Assembly (NCBI GenBank): GCA_954871525.1
Contig: OX940869.1
Coordinates: forward strand, 22,596,001-22,660,000
Source: Parietaria judaica
Taxonomy: Eukaryota; Streptophyta; Magnoliopsida; Rosales; Urticaceae
DNA length: 64,000 bases
Direction of reading: 5' to 3'
In this document: positions 21,251-34,172 of the stretch, one piece after another
How the letters are laid out: each line of letters starts with the position of its first letter
How positions within the stretch are numbered: position 1 is the first letter of the stretch
The notes under the pieces: generated by a model
What the model saw: the letters and a program-made list of their open reading frames with translations, nothing else
What the model was told of the DNA's origin: nothing
Databases searched by the model: none
Translations under genes and position numbers: made by a program

Positions 21251-23780
21251 TTCAAGGATAAATAATTACGTAATTTAATTTAGCGGTTTAAAGAACGAAT
21301 TATTTGATGAATAAATTGAAATTGAATTTCTAGATATTTTAATATTAATTTAAAATTTGATTATTTCCCGACCCGAAATATCGGACCGGGAAAGTTGGTC
21401 GGGCTGCATGGCGCAGCCCAACCCGCGGCAAGGGAAGACCAGGGGCTGCCGCAGCAGCCCCAGGGTGAAACCCTAGCTGCCACGGGCAAGGCCCTTAGCA
21501 GGGCCCAGTAACGCACGGGCGAGCCCCAGGCGAAGGCCCTCGGCCTGCCCTGGCGCGCAGAGCACGGGCCTTGGGTGCGGGTCACGGGGCCACGCTGCCT
21601 GGCAGCGTGATGGGCCTGTAGGCCCAACCCGTGTCGGACCCTGCCCTTGCCCTTCAGAGGGCTTGGCGCGGTATTCCTCAGGCATGTGGGCCCGGGCTTA
21701 AGCCCGGAAGGCCCACATGCAATATTTTTAAATATGGGCCGGATTTTTTTTTAATCCGACCCGGTACCCTTGGAATAAATAAATTTAATATTAATTATTA
21801 TTTTTGAAATTAATAAATTATGAATTAAATTAATTATCTTTAATTAATTAGAAATAAAATATGGATGTTATTTCTGGATAAATAACATTGTCTTATTTTA
21901 TAAAATTCATAAAATTAAATATGGATATTATTTAATGCTTAAATAATATTGTCTTATTTAATATTAAAATATGAATGATAATTCTTTGGAATGATATCAT
22001 TGACATATTTTTATATTTCATAAATGATTATTAATATGGCCTAAGATCGATTTAATGATAATTCTTTGAGAATAAGTATCATTAATATCTAATTATAAAT
22101 ATTCATCATAGATATAATTTGTTACAACCTATTTTTCATAACCCGTAAACATAGTGTCTATGTTTTGATAATTATTAATATGTCGAAAATAAGATAGACA
22201 TAAATAATAAAGAGTAAATGTGAAAGTGGTTATTACTAGTCGGAAAAATCTCAATCATACGATCTTGTCTAAGGAAGAGGCAATCAAAAGTGGGGTTGGT
22301 TCACCATCCACTTCTGGGTGACCGGTAAGACCCCTCCCATCTACCTGGAGAGAGTATGTTTTGACCTATCACTACCGACAAGATAATAAACACTATAAAT
22401 AAGGGCTTTATTAAGCCGAAATATAAACTTTTAATGTGTCATTAATAGAAAGTTTATAATATGTTTTAAATAACTTAGTATTATAAAAAATGTTATTTTA
22501 TAAAACCATAGCAAGTATAGAATAAATCAAAAAGGTCTCCATTATTACTGTCACAAGGTCTGCTGACCACACCGCCTCGAGTCACCTTCGTGTGACCACT
22601 CCTCAGGAAAGGTCTGCTTGTGGAAGGTTTGACACCGTGATAGTTCCAAAAGAATATGGGGACGGAGAAATATTGGAAATGGACCGCGAGTCATCTTCGT
22701 ATGACCATTCCCTAAGGACGACGTTTCCAAGAGGATCCCGAGAACCGAAAATAATGGGTTAAGCTTGCACGGAAGTTGGTGCTTCCCGACCGTCTATGGT
22801 GATAGTTAATACTCATAAGGAACTCGGTAGTTCCTGTTATGAATATTAATTAAGTTTATGACTAAAACTTAGTTTAACCAAACTACACGGTTGATACCGC
22901 GAGTCATCTTCCTATGACCATGCCTTAAGGACGGCAACGACGTGTACAGTCGGTTAAATTATCACGAAATAGTTAAAAGGGTTTAATTAACGTTTTTCCC
23001 AGAACATGTTTGCATCATGTAACTATTTCAAAAAAATATATATATATTTTCAAAAACATTCTACCTATAATAAAGTTTAATAAGTTTCTTTTTCAATGCC
23101 AGTCTAAATATGTCTATCCCAAATATATATAGAATAATCAGATGTGTATCAAATGTCAAGACACTAAAAGTCTGTATAAGTGCTTTTGTTCACTTATTGA
23201 TTATCTTTTGTGTTTAGCTGGTATTTCCACTCGATATTTTAAGGGAGTAATTCGAAAGTTCTTGAACTTGGAAAATGGCTAAGAAATGTACAAAGATAAG
23301 ATAATCGCCCAACCCAAAGTTAATGATTGGTTAAGGTTTAAACCTTTGACTGAATCCAGGATTCGGAAGACAATCATAAATTGACTGTGTTAGTCAAAGT
23401 AATGGGATAATTATTTCAGTGGGAGCAACTCGTTTAAATATAATAAATTGTTGTTTTCAAGAACAATATTTATTATACCAGTGACTTACGTGGAAATTCA
23501 AATATCCACTTATATGAACAAAGTTTTATCATTATAGATAATAATGAAATTATTATTTATGAAATGATTTAGTTGTTTATATTGATTGTCCGAAGAAGTG
23601 AAATAAACAAGCTCAAACCGTTATGAAATAATGAATGAATAATATGGATGTGACATCCAGAAAAAGGTTAACTATAAAAGTGATCATACCTAAGGCATCT
23701 TAATGATAGTCATATTAATTTGGATAAGATAAACAGGATGGACCAATACGTGAACTGTTCGTCAGTTCCTTGCCTGTTTG
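21251..23780 (+). other. degenerate leader/gag region of the copia element
   Basis: No frame of useful length and no recognisable gag. 21361-21725 is a sharply GC-rich island rich in CpG and in blocks such as GGCGCAGCCC and GGGCCTTGGG, inside DNA that is otherwise very AT-rich. Around 22565, 22683 and 22898 a block of about 45 bp recurs (CCGCGAGTCATCTTCGTATG then ACCATTCC..AAGGAC). Confidence 0.5.
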
Positions 23781-24570
23781 AGAATCTTGTCTAAAGATTA
23801 AAATGATTAAAAGACCATTTCATGTGAAAAGGTCTAAAGAGCCACTATTCCTATAAAGCTTGTACATACTTGGTGTATGTGGTCCATTATACAAGCTCGA
23901 GGAGGATATGAATACTTTATCTAATGATAGGCAAGTATTCAAAGATAAAGGTATGAATGCAAAGTAAATTAGAACTTATGTGAGTTAAAGAAATTTATTG
24001 CATGAATCGAATTTTAAATTCGATAAATCACTAATGGCTCTTCAATTATTCTGAAGTTGTGAGTATGAACTTTTAATTCAGTGATCACCGGTAAGAGAAA
24101 TTAATTCTCTGTTAGTCAACAGTTCCTTGCACACGTCAAGGACATTGAGGTGTTCTAGAAAGAAGGAACAAGAACCTTTTAGAAATGATTAAGGGGAAAG
24201 AATCATTTTATATTATTCATTTAATGGGACTCGGACGATATATAGTTTATAATCATATGAGAGAGTAATTGTTTTTTAAGCAATAAGCAGCTCTTTTGGA
24301 ATATGACTCTATATTAAACTGTGAACCTCAAGGTAAAATATTACTAGACGAATTGTTAGATGACAAAGCAATTACACAATCAACAGCGCCTGTTGATAAT
24401 CAGAGTGCGGAAACCATGGTCCCAAATCAGAACCACATGATACTCAGATGTACTGGGAGGTTGTTAAAACCAAAGACACTACGAGTGATCATAGTTTCAT
24501 TAGAAACTTTGAGAATACTCAGACGTAGTGGGAGGTTCAATAGAACGGTTAAACACTACGAGTATACTCA
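23780..24570 (+). pseudogene. pol: copia integrase remnant
   Basis: Fragments of the GAG-pre-integrase and integrase region are readable in shifting frames: near 23790-23815 KRPFHVKRSKE, and near 23850-23915 a stretch like LVHT-VCGPL-KLARGGYEYF, the usual start of the copia integrase core. From 24440 to 24560 comes the Ser/Arg/Gly-rich linker that precedes RT. Many stops and shifts; catalytic residues cannot be placed. Confidence 0.6.
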
Positions 24571-25640
24571 GTTAGAATTTCACCTAGCAGTTACAAACGC
24601 TAGCGTTGAAGATCCTACAGGCTTTATGCAAGCTATGATGGATCCTGATAAGGGAGAATGGCAGGAAGCCATGAACCAAGAAATAGAATCAATGGATTCT
24701 AATCAAGTATGGAACTTGTAGAGTTACTGGATGACTTCAAAAACCATTGGCTGTAAGTAGATATACAAGAGGAAGAGAGGAATGGACGGGCAGGTTGAAA
24801 CCTTCAAAGCAAGTATAGTGGCGAGGGGTTATACCCAGATAGAAGGTATTAGTTTCGAGGAAACTTTCTCTTCTGTCACTGAAGTCCATCCGGATTCTCA
24901 TGGCCATAGCCTGTAGTCTCAATTACGAGATTTGGCAGATGGACGTCAAAACCGCTTTCCTGAATGGGTACATTGACGAGAACATCTATATGGACCAACC
25001 AGAAGGGTTCGTGCAACAGGGTCAAGAAGGGAAAGTTGGCAGACTTCTCAAATCCATCTATGGATTGAAGCAAGCTTCTAGATCCTAGAATCTAAGGTTT
25101 GATGAGACCATCAAAAACTATGGATTCATACAGAACGTCACTGAGGCCTGCATTTATAAGCTCAATGACGATACCGTGGAAATTTTTCTTTTTCTATACG
25201 TCGACGATATTCTTTTCATTGGAAATAGTGTGAAGAGATTATCGGACGTGAAAGCGTGGCTATCTACACAGTTCCAAATGAAGGACATGGGAGAAGCCAA
25301 TTATGTTCTTGGGATCCGTATTTTTAGGGATCGCAACAACAGGCTTCTGGCCTTATCTCAAGCAGCTTACATTGATAAGGTGCTTGAACGTTTTGCAATG
25401 GCAAACTCCAAGGGAGGTAATTTACCAACCAGACATGGAGTGTTCCTTAGCAGGAAACAGTGCCCAACTTCTCCGGAAGAGCAAGACGAGATGAGGCGGA
25501 TACCCTATGCTTCAGCAGTGGGCAGTCTGATGTATGCTATATAGTGTACTAGGCCAGACATCTGTTACGCTGTGGGAATAGTAAGTAGATACCAATCCAA
25601 CCCAGGTATGGCTCACTAGACTGCAGTGAAAAACATTATG
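24570..25640 (+). pseudogene. pol: copia reverse transcriptase remnant
   Basis: Reverse transcriptase copies element RNA into DNA. Recognisable in order: WQEAMNQEIESM (RT start), SIVARGYTQ, YEIWQMDVKTAFLNGYIDEN (first catalytic Asp kept in MDVKTAFLNG), SIYGLKQASRS, FLYVDDILFIGN at about 25193-25228 (YVDD kept), YVLGIRIFRDR, and GSLMYAI. Breaks: a base deletion near 24718, TAG in place of Trp near 24755 (CK-stop-IYK), TAG at about 25087, TAG near 25543 and others. The catalytic motif is intact but no full protein is possible. Confidence 0.9.
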
Positions 25641-25668
25641 CAAGTATCTTCGGAGAACGAGAGACTAT

Positions 25669-26183
25669 ATGTTAGTGTTTTCAGGGTCAGAACTGAATCC
25701 ACTTGGATACACTGATTCAGACTTTATGTCTGATAAAGACGCGAGAAAGTCGACGTCAGGAGCAGTGTACACCCTTGCTGGTGGAGCGATATTCTGGAGA
25801 AGTGTAAAGCAATCCTGTATCGCAGATTCCACAACGGAAGCTGAATATGTGGCTGCCTGTGAAGCAGCCAAAGAATCAGTTTGGCTAAAGAATTTCTACA
25901 TGGAACTGGGTGTAGTCCCAGATGTAGATGGGCCATAAACACTATACTGTGATAACAGTGGTGCGGTGGCAAACTCTAAAGAGCCAAGAGACCATAACAA
26001 GGCGAAACATAGAGGGAGAAAATACCATCTCATAAGAGAGATAGTACGTCGATGCGACGTACGGGTTGTGAAAATAGATTCGGAAGACAATCTGACAGAT
26101 CCATTTACCAAGACGTTGTCGGAGAAAATATTAAGGACACATCTGGAAAATATAGGCGTGAAAGACATGGGTCATCATCTTTA
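25669..26183 (+). pseudogene. pol: copia RNase H remnant
   Basis: RNase H of a copia polyprotein, with GYTDSDFMSDKDARKSTSG (Asp), ADSTTEAEYVAACEAAKE (Glu), and after one stop at 25936-25938 LYCDNSGAVANSKEP (Asp) and the C-terminal DHNKAKHRGRKYHLIRE, ending at DMGHHL. All expected acidic residues are visible, with a single in-frame TAA between the second and third blocks. This is the best-kept part of the element. Confidence 0.9.
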
Positions 26184-26199
26184 AGTACAAGTGGTAGAT
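26184..26199 (+). promoter_or_regulatory. polypurine tract of the copia element, degenerate
   Basis: ACAAGTGGTAGAT directly before the 3' LTR; many plant copia elements have CAAGTGGGAGATTGTTGG here. One G is changed to T, and the LTR start reads TTTTGG where the 5' LTR has TGTTGG. Confidence 0.75.
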
Positions 26200-29129
26200 T
26201 TTTGGACATATGTGTCCTTAAACAAGATATTTTATCCATTTGTAAAAGATTATGATATGTCATTGAATAAAGATGATACTTATTATGTTAATCTTATTAT
26301 AGTTTCTAGTAGAGTAAAATAGAATGTTTGTTTCCTTAGTTCATAAAGGATGCAATTATGTTATTATTATCACAGCAGAGTCAATGTGAGGAGGAATTAA
26401 TAATCATAATAAATGAACTTAAAATGTCCGTGACCTGATTAACTAGGTGGGAGCCCATTAATCGTATAAGGTCATTAATGTGACTAAGTGACAATCCTAT
26501 TCTGGATTTTGTGTGTGTCACACTCACTAGAAGTGAATTAAGTATGAAGTGTCTTCATACTGGACTGGACCTGACTTAAACTCCGGAAGTTATCATATAA
26601 GACCGTCACTGATAACTTGAGTTGAGTCAATAGTAGATGATCAAATGGATATTCGATCTAAGTCCTCAGTGGTCCTAAGTCCGAGCTGCTGGCTTGATTG
26701 TTCTTTGATTTAACCGTTAAAGAACACAATATATTACCGTTGTTCCCAACACTATTATTTTGGGAACATGATAGTCAACAGTAAGGGTAGCTTGGTCATA
26801 GACATGGGCATCACACAGCTCTCTTCAGAGTGATGATGATTCCCTTGATTGTCAGTCGTGAGAAGTGAGAGGTACCCGTGCGCAACTTATGAATCGAAAC
26901 CATTAGTGGGTCACTCATAATATTACTGACTGAGTCAAGGATGAAAATGCAATGAGGGGTAGAAACCGCCTGCTCGTGTGTGGATAATCAAGTGAAAGAT
27001 CAATAACCCGAATTTGATTGTATCAATGGACACCCTGTTGTTATAAAGGGAATAATATATACCGTATCACTAAAGAGTGCAGCCTCGGGTCTATAGTGGA
27101 ATCACTTCGAGGTTTGACGAACAACTAGCAGTTCGTTGGAGCTTAAGTGATATGGGTCCATGGTCCCAAGGATAGATCCGTAACGGATGATACATACGTG
27201 ATTAAAATACATTTTGGATAATGTTTAATCATTTGGCTAGACTTATAAAACTTAAAGGTCTGTGGCAGACGTCAGATAGTTTTATCGTCAGCGTGGAAAA
27301 AGTGCCATATCTTGGTACACGAAATTAACAGATAAAAGAAAGTTAGAATTTAGATTTTCGATCAGCCCCATGTTGTTGGAAATTAAATTCTAAGCAACTT
27401 TTCTTTTTGAACCAAGTCATTTCGACTTATGGTTTGTGATTTATGGATTTTCTAAGTTTATGCTCGGTTCGATAAACTATGAAATTAAATCACATGTCAC
27501 GAATTTAAATGATGGTGCGGCACCATGACATTTTTATGTGTGATATTGAGATCAGGAATTATTAATATAATTTAATTATTTGGATTTAATTATTAATATC
27601 TTATTAATAATTAATTAATAATTAATCGATTTATATTAATAATAATATATATTTAATTATATATATATATTGTAAATCGATGTGGGCCTGCATAATCTAG
27701 CCCACACGAGTTTGATCTAGCTAGGGTTTAATATTTGCGGCATAAGTACCTAAAGTTTGGTACTTTGGCAAAAATCCTAAAATCAATCTTATCCTTTAGA
27801 TCGGAGATGATTTAATATCAACCGTAGGATTGAGATGATTGATTTTTGACCTAACCCTAATTCGAAAAATAGTAGCATGGTGACCATGCTTAGGATTTTG
27901 AATTTTACCTAATTAATTGTATCCGTTAGATCGGTTTAAGATTTAATCTTTACCGTCAGATTGGAAATTAATTAATTATATATAATATATATATTTCGAA
28001 TATAATGATATGATAAAATTGAATTAGGCTTTTACCAAGTCTTAGAATATTTGATTTTTATCCCAAATTAATTTGATCCATTAGATCGGTCTAAGATTAA
28101 TCTAGGACGTTGGATCTAGATAATTAATTTCGAAATTATCATTATTATATATATATATATATATATATTTCGAAATTAAAATAAGTAGATAAGATTGGTT
28201 TTTGATTTACCAAGTCTTTCTTATTTAATTAAATCCCTAATTAATTATATCCATTGGATTTAGATAAGATTAAATCTAAACCTTTGTATTAAGATAATTA
28301 ATTATATTTAATAAATAATTTTCGAAATTAAAAATATATATATATATTCGAATTATATTTAAATAAGAGGATAAGATTGATTTTTGTATTTATCAAGTCT
28401 TTCTTATTTAATTAAATACAAGTTTAATTATAACCATTGAATCTAGATGAGATTAGATCTCAACCATTGGATTGAAATAATTAAAGTATTTATATATATA
28501 TATAAAATTCGAATTTTGGAGTGAAAATCTCTAATTCGGTTACGGGCCAAGTCTATAAATAGGGAGCTCATTTACAACATTCAACACACCTTTCCCAGAG
28601 CAAAAACTCGAGCTCTCCCTCTCTCTCTAGGGTCTGCGAGTTTTCTGCCTCTGATCTCTTTTCTTGTTCGGCTTAGGAGACTATTTCTCCGGAAGCTTCA
28701 AAATAACCTTTGTTAAATTTTTGCGACGGAGTCCTGCCGGCGAAGCCCACGCTTCGGTACGAGGAGTCCAGGAGAATATCCCGGAAGATCACGGGTGTTT
28801 CCCTCAGCACCGGCGGAGCCCCGCCGAACTTCAGAGTCCGCAGTCAGAAACGTCAACTGAGGTACGGCCTTATGCATTGGGTTAATAAATGCAAACCTTT
28901 ACCGCTTTCTATTTATTTCTTATATTTCGACTATGACATTAAAAATGTGTTGTGAATATTAAATATGTACTATTTATCGGATCTTGTTAAAATGTTTATT
29001 ACCTCATATCCGTGCTGTTACAATAACAAGTTTTTTCCGCTTTAAAATAATTTTTTTAAATGTTACCGGGACGGCTCGGAGGCATGTTTCGTGGTAATGG
29101 AGTCGGGAATCAAATCCCGATTTACAACA
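26200..29129 (+). repeat. 3' LTR of the copia element
   Basis: 2930 bp, highly similar to 18295-21231 along its full length. Differences seen by eye include an 8-base loss near 26957 (CATAACGG in the 5' LTR), scattered transitions and TA-run length. It keeps the TATA box at 28554-28563. The level of divergence indicates that the insertion is not very recent. Confidence 0.92.
28554..28563 (+). promoter_or_regulatory. TATA box in copia 3' LTR
   Basis: TATAAATAGG, followed by GAGCTCATTTACAACATTC, a likely transcription start region. The 5' LTR equivalent at 20655-20664 has lost one base (TTAAATAGG). Confidence 0.65.
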
Positions 29130-29627
29130 TGTACAACTAATATCATTCTAATGTCAAATACAGAATGAGATGAGTATATAAAGGTAATTTATATCGATCT
29201 AGTATTAATATTTATTGTTCTTAACATCTAAGCTCTTGATTTATTTAATCTGCATTTTGATTTTTGGTTATAGGCACATCCAAAGGCTAAAGCATTGAAA
29301 AGCTCGCCTCTACCATTTCCAAATCCTTGTAGAGCACTTTTTGATGGTATTGCTGTAACATGTGTTTATAGTTGGAGTCCTAGTTGCACGAACCCCAAGC
29401 CTCAGATATCTTCTTCATCTCCGGTTATTGACCAAGATGCTTCACTTAAAGAAAATGGGCCCACTAGTGAAAATGATGATATTGCTAACGTTTCTCAATC
29501 TCAATTTTCCAATCCTTTAGGCAGACCAAAAATGAGGAAGAAATTAAAGTGTCACCTCATAATGAAATTGATGATGATATGCGTTTAGATGAACTTGGAT
29601 GGGAGGAACTTGGATGCGTTTAGATGC
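29130..29627 (+). pseudogene. MYB/SANT-like protein: rest of exon 1 and exon 2
   Basis: After the copia element the exon resumes with TNIILMSNTE, a TGA where Trp is expected, and DEYIK, ending at a donor AAG/GTAATT at 29183. Exon 2 starts at 29274 after TTATAG with AHPKAKALKSSPLPFP and ALFDGIAV, both typical of plant MYB/SANT-like proteins (L10-interacting MYB type). A frameshift near 29530 separates the GRPK region from the tail DDDMRLDELGWEELG, which ends at a stop near 29627. The intron is 90 bases. Confidence 0.75.
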
Positions 29628-29639
29628 GTTTGATGTGAG

Positions 29640-30235
29640 GGAGTGATATATCGAAAGGCATGGATGAGCTTCAAGGAGGTTAATACTTTGGAGATTTAAG
29701 CGAAAGCTGCGGGGAAGAAGTTTGGATTTTTCTAATATAGTATTTTGATGTTTCTTTTTGTCGTGAACATGTACTTTGTGTTTGTGTCATGAACAAATAT
29801 TATGATGTGTTTTTTTTTTTATCATGAACTAATATTTTGATGTGTTTCTTGTCATGAACATGCGTTATGTTTCATGAAGAAAGTTGTTTGTGGATTTTAA
29901 TATTATGATGTTTTATTTTTTATTTTTTTATCTTATAATATTTTTTTTTATCATGAATTAGTATTTTGATGTGTTTTTTTTTTTGTCATGAATATGTGTT
30001 TTGTGTCATAAACAAGGGTGTTTGATTGATTTTAATTACGAACAAGTAATTAAATTATTTAAACTTTTATTTTATTATAGGTATAGTCTAAATTTATACT
30101 AAAAATAATTACGTTGTTTAATATTATGTAAAAAAATAACTTAATTAAAAAATAAAACTACATTCATATATGCATTAAGATCTTATAAAATAAACAAACT
30201 TAATTTTTAAGCATTCAAATCAAGATGTAAGATCT
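29640..30235 (+). other. non-coding DNA with degenerate tandem repeats
   Basis: From 29740 to 30020 a unit of about 60-100 bp around ATTTTGATGTGTTTCTTGTC and CATGAAC recurs four or five times with poly-T tracts of varying length. It may be the 3' end of the MYB/SANT-like transcript. No coding capacity. Confidence 0.5.
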
Positions 30236-30809
30236 TAATGGCTACGTTTGGCAACGCTTAAATTGCCCAGTTTCTGTTTTTTTTTTTTTATAACCCTAAC
30301 TGTTATATGGGTGTTTGGCAAAATAGTTGTTAATAAAAATTCCAAAAGCGATTTCAAAGTTTGTTCATGAGTTTCAAAAGCTAGAAATCGTAGCTTTCTC
30401 CAAAAATGATTTCATCTTTGCTATCCAAATTATTAAAATATCATTTATCTCCTAAAATCTCTCTAACAAACTAACTAAATAAATTATATATATATATGTA
30501 TATATTAATCTAAGTAAACGATGAATTTATTCAGCAAACAAACTGCTTAATCAACTGAGAATAAGTAAACGATGAATTTATATATATATATATATTAATC
30601 AAATTAATCGATGAATAAGTAAGAAGCCACATAACTAACTCCCTTAATCATAGAAATGGTGAATAGTAAACGATGAATGAGTAAACTAAAAAATATCCTA
30701 TAATTTCTTAAAAGAGTTTAGAACGAAGCGTACAATTACGTGTATAAATATGCACAATTACATCAAAATATACAAACCTGTATATTTGAAGTGAATCCTT
30801 AATCATCCT

Positions 30810-32811
30810 TGTAACGACCCGACTTTTTCAAGCCGTCACTTACTGACTACTTTAAAATTCTTTGAAAATACTTGGCCATTTTTTTTTTCGAATAACTTAA
30901 AAGTAAATAAATAAATAAAATAGTAAAAATATTTATCAGGGATCCCTTTTTAAAACTAAGATCATGTACGGAATAAATATGCGGAAAACGTCTTCAAAGT
31001 GATTACCCATTCACCTAATCCCTCGCACATCCTCCACTGTCACCGTCCAATCCACCACGAAATCATATCATAGGTTTCTTACCTACAGTACGAACGAAAA
31101 ACATTTTGTGTGAGCTAAAAGCTCAGTGAGATACAACTATTTTCTCACAAAAAATAAATTAAAGAAAACATAACATGCAAATGACCAATTATGCTTTTGT
31201 TTACGTTTTAGGAATCTATTACTAATCTTGTCCTAGGTGATCACCATTGTGTACGTACCACTTCATTCGCGCGAGACTCAATAGATCGACGGGGGTGCAC
31301 ATGTCGCGAAGCCTAAGGTCAATATATTGGACGGTTCATGATACCGTCAGATTAATCCCTTCTTCGTTCCTTTAAACTCGGGGAGAAATCTAATCATCGT
31401 CCCATTCTCTCTTTTTTTTTTGGGATCTTTTTAAAACATCATAAGCCTCACACGACTCGCTCGATAGAGGGGGCACGACACTTAATTCCTATGTTATCCT
31501 TGTTTATATTGTTTACATGCATAAATGATAAGAAGATTCATCCATAACCATAATAATCATTTTCACAATTTCACATCGTATATCACCATTCATCGTGAAT
31601 GTCGTTCTTCATATCTCGACAATCACATCGATCTTCACACAATAATAAATGCTTCACGACGTTTCAACGTCGTTGAATCCTCATAACATATCTAATGTCG
31701 TCATTCATGAAACAATATAACAAGCAAACATTTTTCACACATCCAACATATTCAAACAAAACACACAACGAATATGCTAAAATGTACTTTTATTTCCAAA
31801 CAAATTCGTACTGCAGTGAGGTTGAACTCACCTGAAACGCTACGATCGTCTTACTAGCGACTCTGACGAAGGCACCTCTATGAGCGACGTTCCTAGATAA
31901 TAGATACCCAACTATGAATTAGAAACTGGTCACTCATAAAAATCCTTAAGACTTGGCTTTACGACTAAAACGAGATTTGTGCTTGTATGTATAGAAAATG
32001 ACTTTTTAGGCATTTTCTCGATATAATAAAATCGGTAAGGAACTGGAAAAAGTGTTCTGAACAAACTGCCATTATTTTTTGAAAACGAAGAACTTTCGTT
32101 TTCTGTTCGGCCAGATTCTTATAACTCAATTTCGGGCTAGATCCCGAACGATTTTTAAATTTATTAAAACACAAAACAGTCTAGAAATTGGATTCTCTAT
32201 AAAACCTAACTCTACATAAAATCTCAAATTCGGAATCTATGAATTTCAAAAATTAAAAACGAAAATCTGATCTGCAGAATTTTATCGTTTTTCCAGAAAT
32301 TTTAAAAATTGAAAATACGATTTCGAGCGATTTAGAGCTCTAAAAATTTTGAAATTAAATCTGGGACTTCTATGATCCTAATCGAAGTTATGGTTAAAAT
32401 TTCAGCCAAAACAGCTGCGTAGTTTGGGAGATAAAAATTCGACAAAATTCTGCTACTCGGGATTACGAAAATAAAATTGGAATTTAATAGAATAAGCAAC
32501 TCATACCTTGATTATGGAAGAAGAAGAAGAGATTTCTGGGGAGATTGAAGACTCAATGATTTTTCACTCTATTCTCTCTAGAAATTTTCTTGGTTTTGGA
32601 GATAATGAGGCTATGGGAGACTTTGTGGAAAATATGAAACCCTAAGCCTAATATAAAACCCTAAATATCTAATTTTCGCAGCTCCCTTTTTACCCTAAAT
32701 TTTTTTTTTTTTCAATATGTTTAAACTAATATATTATTTGCAAGAAAAATCCTAAAATAAAAATATAAACAAAAAGATAACAACTCACCTAATTAATTGT
32801 GGGTTATCACA
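30810..32811. mobile_element. 2.0-kb solo LTR with perfect target duplication
   Basis: Starts TGTAACGACCCGAC, ends GGGTTATCACA, and is flanked by ATCCT at 30805-30809 and 32812-32816. A block AGCTAAAAGCTCAGTGAG near 31110 is typical of plant gypsy LTRs of the Tekay/Del type, and the TGTAACG start matches the solo LTR at 10506, so both are probably related families. No internal coding sequence; the 70-residue frame at 31965-32174 has no motif. Confidence 0.88.
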
Positions 32812-33629
32812 ATCCTCTTCATCTTTCATCTTTAGAGGAAACTGGGAGCTTTTCAAGGTGATCTTCATCCGTGTAAGTTTCTGAAAATTCAAATCGAATA
32901 AATAACTAAAAAAACAAACGACATGCTAAAATGACATTCTCAAAAAGCTTTGTTTTAACTTATAATGTAGATTGTATGAACTGATTGGACAATCTAACCT
33001 GATCCAGAATCCACACAACAATCCCGACAAACTCAACGATCTCGATCCAGCTGACGTCAACCATCGGAGCGCTTAAGATTCGTGATTGGTTAGTATTTGT
33101 ACAGCTCTGCTAGGCTTTGCTAGACTAGTATCTAATTTTATCTCCATCACTGCAACCCAATATAGAATAATTAGAATGTGGGCTGAAGCGCTAAGAATGA
33201 AGAAAGTACACAGATAAATACAATATGATTTTCAAAACAATCACAAGAGAATTGGGCGTTGAAATATGATCTATTAGAATACTTATTTGTACGTTCTCAA
33301 TGACTAGGGAAAGAATATTGTACTATGAATCAATAGCAAACAAACCTGAAAATTTTGATTCTTCCGTAATGGTTCGAAATTTTCATAAATAATTTTTCAA
33401 AATTGCGATTAACAAGTTGTAGTGGAAGATCCCATTCTCACCAAAGCCCAAGCCGAATTCTTACCATCGAAAAAAATTTAGTTCAATATTATATCAGTAA
33501 TAGAAAAACCCCAGTACTTATTAGAAAAATACCAAGAAATCCAAAAGATCAAACTCTCAATGATTTGAACCCGAACTAAAAACAAAAAACAATATAATTA
33601 ATTATTAAAAGTTTTAGCTCAAATTTTAC

Positions 33630-33713
33630 CTGCATAGAAGCATTCTCAAATGCATCAGACAGTAGCGACTGATTGAAGTGCTCTGTGAGCTCCTTGAGAT
33701 TCATTGAGCTCAT
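33630..33713 (-). CDS. possible small exon of unknown gene
   Basis: On the minus strand an ATG at 33713 opens a 28-codon stretch starting MSSMNLKELTEHF and ending at a good donor (CAG/GTAAAA at 33630). A competing longer frame (33655-33876) reads through the same DNA. The leader upstream (33780-33876) is purine-rich on this strand, like a plant 5' UTR. I cannot find later exons with confidence and do not recognise a family. Confidence 0.25.
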
Positions 33714-34172
33714 GCATGATGCGCTTCTTCAAATTCCGCTTCGACGCCTTGGCTAGCTTCGAGCTCGAGCTTTGTTTGGGTTTTTGGAGAGAGAGATTGA
33801 AAGTTAGGTTTGGATGCTGGTTGGATAGAGATAGTGAAGATGGTATTGAAGCTGACTTCAGAGTGTACACGAACACCGACTAAAATTCTGAGTGTACACT
33901 AATAATAAAATTTGTTTTTGCCCAACCCAAATACAAATACCCTTAATTAAAATGAAATATTCATAATGATTTTGTACAATATAATTTTTGCTCATTGAAT
34001 TTCTATCACACAAAATTAAATATTCATAAACCATAAACCCCCGATTCAAATACCCAAAATTCATATACACAAAATCATTTTGAAGAATAATCAGATTTAA
34101 AGTATAAATAATTCACTCTTGGATATAATTTTGTTGTAGCTAAAAGTAATTGAATTAAATATTTATTTGTAG

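Larger units (their letters stand above)
18295..29129 (+). mobile_element. Ty1/copia retrotransposon with 2.9-kb LTRs
   Basis: A complete element: LTR 18295-21231, primer-binding site complementary to initiator tRNA-Met (TGGTATCAGAG at 21234), degenerate internal region, RT and RNase H remnants, a PPT-like run, LTR 26200-29129. It is 10.8 kb long. Integrase lies upstream of RT, which is the copia order. The flanks CGTAT (18290-18294) and TGTAC (29130-29134) match at three of five bases; removing the element and one flank restores the host exon frame exactly, so I read them as a mutated target duplication. Many stops show it is dead. The RT/RNase H motifs resemble the Tork/TAR group, which is an inference. 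Confidence 0.9.

Noticed and set aside
21361..21685. two overlapping minus frames in the GC-rich island
   Set aside because: Long open frames are expected from high GC; no domain and no homologue recognised.
30241..30260. GGCTACGTTTGGCAACGC as a certain Harbinger end
   Set aside because: It resembles such ends, but no matching right end or TTA/TAA duplication could be shown, so it is kept only as a tentative boundary.
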